Assembly (NCBI GenBank): GCA_003141795.1
Contig: PLNO01000203.1
Location: 9,262 to 15,896 of the forward strand
Reading direction: 5' to 3'
DNA length: 6,635 nucleotides
DNA from: Spirochaetaceae bacterium
GTDB taxonomy: Bacteria > Spirochaetota > Spirochaetia > SZUA-6 > Fen-1364
A program made the position numbers and the translations under genes. Below the pieces are notes generated by a model, which made no database searches, had not been told where the DNA came from, and was given only the letters and a program-made list of their open reading frames with translations. Of this stretch, positions 5,270 to 6,635 are shown one piece after another (position 1 is the stretch's first letter; every line of letters starts with the position of its first letter).

Positions 5270-6628
5270 ATGGAGACGAAGAAGCTGAGTCTGGGAACCA
5301 AGCTGGGGTTCGGCGTCTGCGACCTGGGCGGCAACCTCTTCTTCACGATCATGGGATTCTATCTCCTCTTCTTCATGACGGACGTGGCAAAGCTCGGCCC
5401 CGCTCTCGCGGGCATAGCGATGATGATCGGCAAGATCTGCGACGCCATCACGGACCCCACCGTCGGGTACCTTTCCGATCGCACGAAGAGCAAGTGGGGC
5501 CGCCGGAGGCCCTGGATGTTCTGGGGCGCGATATTCCTCTTCTTCACCATGATCCTCCAGTACACGAACCCGAACATCGTGAACCAGATCTGGCTCTTCC
5601 TCTGGATGGCCGTTGCCTACTGCCTCCTCACCACCGCCTACACCATGGTGAACATCCCCTACGGGTCCCTCACCCCCGAGCTGACTTCGAACTTCGACGA
5701 GCGCACCACGCTGAACGCTTTCCGCATGAGCTTCGCCGTGGTGGGGACCTTCATCGGTGCCCTTGCCGTGCAGGCCATCGTCAAGATGTTCCCCTCCGTG
5801 AACACCGGCTGGACCGGCATGGGTGCCATCATGGGCTTCATCATGCTCGGGACGGCCATGATCACCGTGTTCACGGTGAAGGAGCCCAAGCGCGCGGTAA
5901 CCGAGGCAAAGGAGCAGCTGGGATTCTTCAAGACCTATCGAGCGACCCTCAGGAACAAGCCCTTCCTCATGGTCGTGATCTCCTACGCCCTGCACATCTG
6001 CGGAACGAACATCGTCATGGGGTCGCTGATCTACTACTTCCAGTACATCTATGGCGGGACAGCCTCGTCCCAGCTCGCCATGGTCTGCCTCCTCCTGCCG
6101 GTGCTCCCGTCGATCTGGCTGTGGACAGCGTTGTCCAAGCGCATCGGCAAGAAGTGGTCGTACAACATCGGCATGACCATGGTGGCGCTCGCCGCCCTGC
6201 TCATCTTTCTCTTCGCCCGGCAGCAGGGACCGACCTTCTTCTACATCGCCATGGCGTTCGGAGGTATCGGGTTCGCCACCAACTACGTCATGCCCTTCGC
6301 CCTCATGCCCGACACGGTGGAGCTGGACTACGCGGAGAACGGGGTGCGCAGGGAAGGGGCCTTCTACGGCCTGTTCAACTTCATGAACAAGGTGGCAGTC
6401 GCGCTGGCCAACCTCATCAACGGGCTCGTGCTCGCCGGGTTCGGCTATGTCGCGAATGCGCAGCAGACAGAGACAGCCAAGACCGGGATCCAGCTCCTCA
6501 TCGGCCCGATCGCCGCCGTGTTTTTCATCGCGGGCTTCATCGTGCTCTCCTTCTACCCCATCAGTCGCAAATACTACGATGGTGTGATCATGCCGAAGGT
6601 GGCCGCGTGGGAGGCCAGGAAGAAGTAG
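5270..6628 (+). CDS. GPH-family (MelB-like) sugar:cation symporter
   Basis: This 452-residue, 12-helix major facilitator transporter belongs to the glycoside-pentoside-hexuronide:cation symporter family and should import a sugar or glycoside with Na+ or H+. Family landmarks are GVCDLGGN (15-22), the cation-site helix with Asp58 and Asp62 in DAITDPTVGYLSDRT (equivalent to MelB Asp55 and Asp59), and the loop GRRRPW (77-82). NIPYGSLTPELT (128-139) and the second-half signature PDTVELDYAENGVRREGAFYG (347-367) followed by NKVA are also present. Asn128 stands where MelB has its sugar-binding Asp124. Asn is usual in glucuronide- and pentoside-type members, so melibiose is an unlikely substrate. The real substrate cannot be named. 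The length is normal and the gene looks intact. No glycosidase or sugar-catabolic gene is next to it within the window, and only seven bases follow its stop. Confidence 0.92.
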   Translation: METKKLSLGTKLGFGVCDLGGNLFFTIMGFYLLFFMTDVAKLGPALAGIAMMIGKICDAITDPTVGYLSDRTKSKWGRRRPWMFWGAIFLFFTMILQYTNPNIVNQIWLFLWMAVAYCLLTTAYTMVNIPYGSLTPELTSNFDERTTLNAFRMSFAVVGTFIGALAVQAIVKMFPSVNTGWTGMGAIMGFIMLGTAMITVFTVKEPKRAVTEAKEQLGFFKTYRATLRNKPFLMVVISYALHICGTNIVMGSLIYYFQYIYGGTASSQLAMVCLLLPVLPSIWLWTALSKRIGKKWSYNIGMTMVALAALLIFLFARQQGPTFFYIAMAFGGIGFATNYVMPFALMPDTVELDYAENGVRREGAFYGLFNFMNKVAVALANLINGLVLAGFGYVANAQQTETAKTGIQLLIGPIAAVFFIAGFIVLSFYPISRKYYDGVIMPKVAAWEARKK

Positions 6629-6635
6629 CCCGCGG

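Noticed and set aside
5123..5995. Long minus-strand open frame extending the SRPBCC gene upstream by about 290 codons
   Set aside because: It is antisense to the well-supported GPH transporter, its composition (very rich in Gly, His and Glu) is typical of a shadow frame in G+C-rich DNA, and the SRPBCC fold begins at the ATG at 5122.
1..6635. CRISPR array, tRNA/rRNA genes, insertion sequences, attachment sites or a defence/novel multi-gene system
   Set aside because: I saw no regularly spaced repeats, transposase or integrase motifs, or cloverleaf-like segments. Every gene but the small membrane protein falls in a known family.

Overview
The window is G+C-rich (roughly two-thirds by eye) and densely coded. 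It holds seven genes, no RNA gene, no mobile element and no gene-free stretch longer than 150 bases. The source is a bacterium. Three traits point, with moderate confidence, to a high-G+C environmental member of Spirochaetota: an AraC-type regulator with a multi-pass membrane N-terminus, an MraY of the 'NCTDGVDGLSG / PLHDH' type, and a GPH sugar symporter. The sequence alone does not prove this.

Layout from left to right: (1) The C-terminal part of a membrane-anchored AraC-family regulator on +, cut by the left edge. (2) Converging on it after a 10-base gap, a minus-strand pair: a 65-residue single-pass membrane protein, then an MraY-type phospho-MurNAc-pentapeptide transferase. The two are 15 bases apart and in the same reading frame. 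(3) A 147-base divergent intergenic region that is more A+T-rich than its surroundings and carries an 8-bp dyad and a 10-bp palindrome. (4) On +, a response regulator and sensor kinase closely resembling ChvI/ChvG. Their reading frames are one base apart, and a hairpin plus T7 tract sits at the junction. (5) Converging on the kinase with a 4-base gap, a minus-strand SRPBCC/AHSA1-like protein. (6) Diverging from it, a complete GPH-family sugar:cation symporter with a near-consensus sigma70 promoter (TTGACT-17-CATAAT) and a strong ribosome binding site.

Functionally, the middle of the window reads as a cell-envelope module: an envelope-sensing two-component system back to back with a peptidoglycan lipid I synthase, both reading out of one short regulatory region. 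The AraC regulator, the SRPBCC protein and the sugar transporter look like independent units. None of the families is new. The points most worth a second look are the possible attenuator between regulator and kinase, the dyad in the shared control region, and the unknown small membrane protein coupled to mraY.
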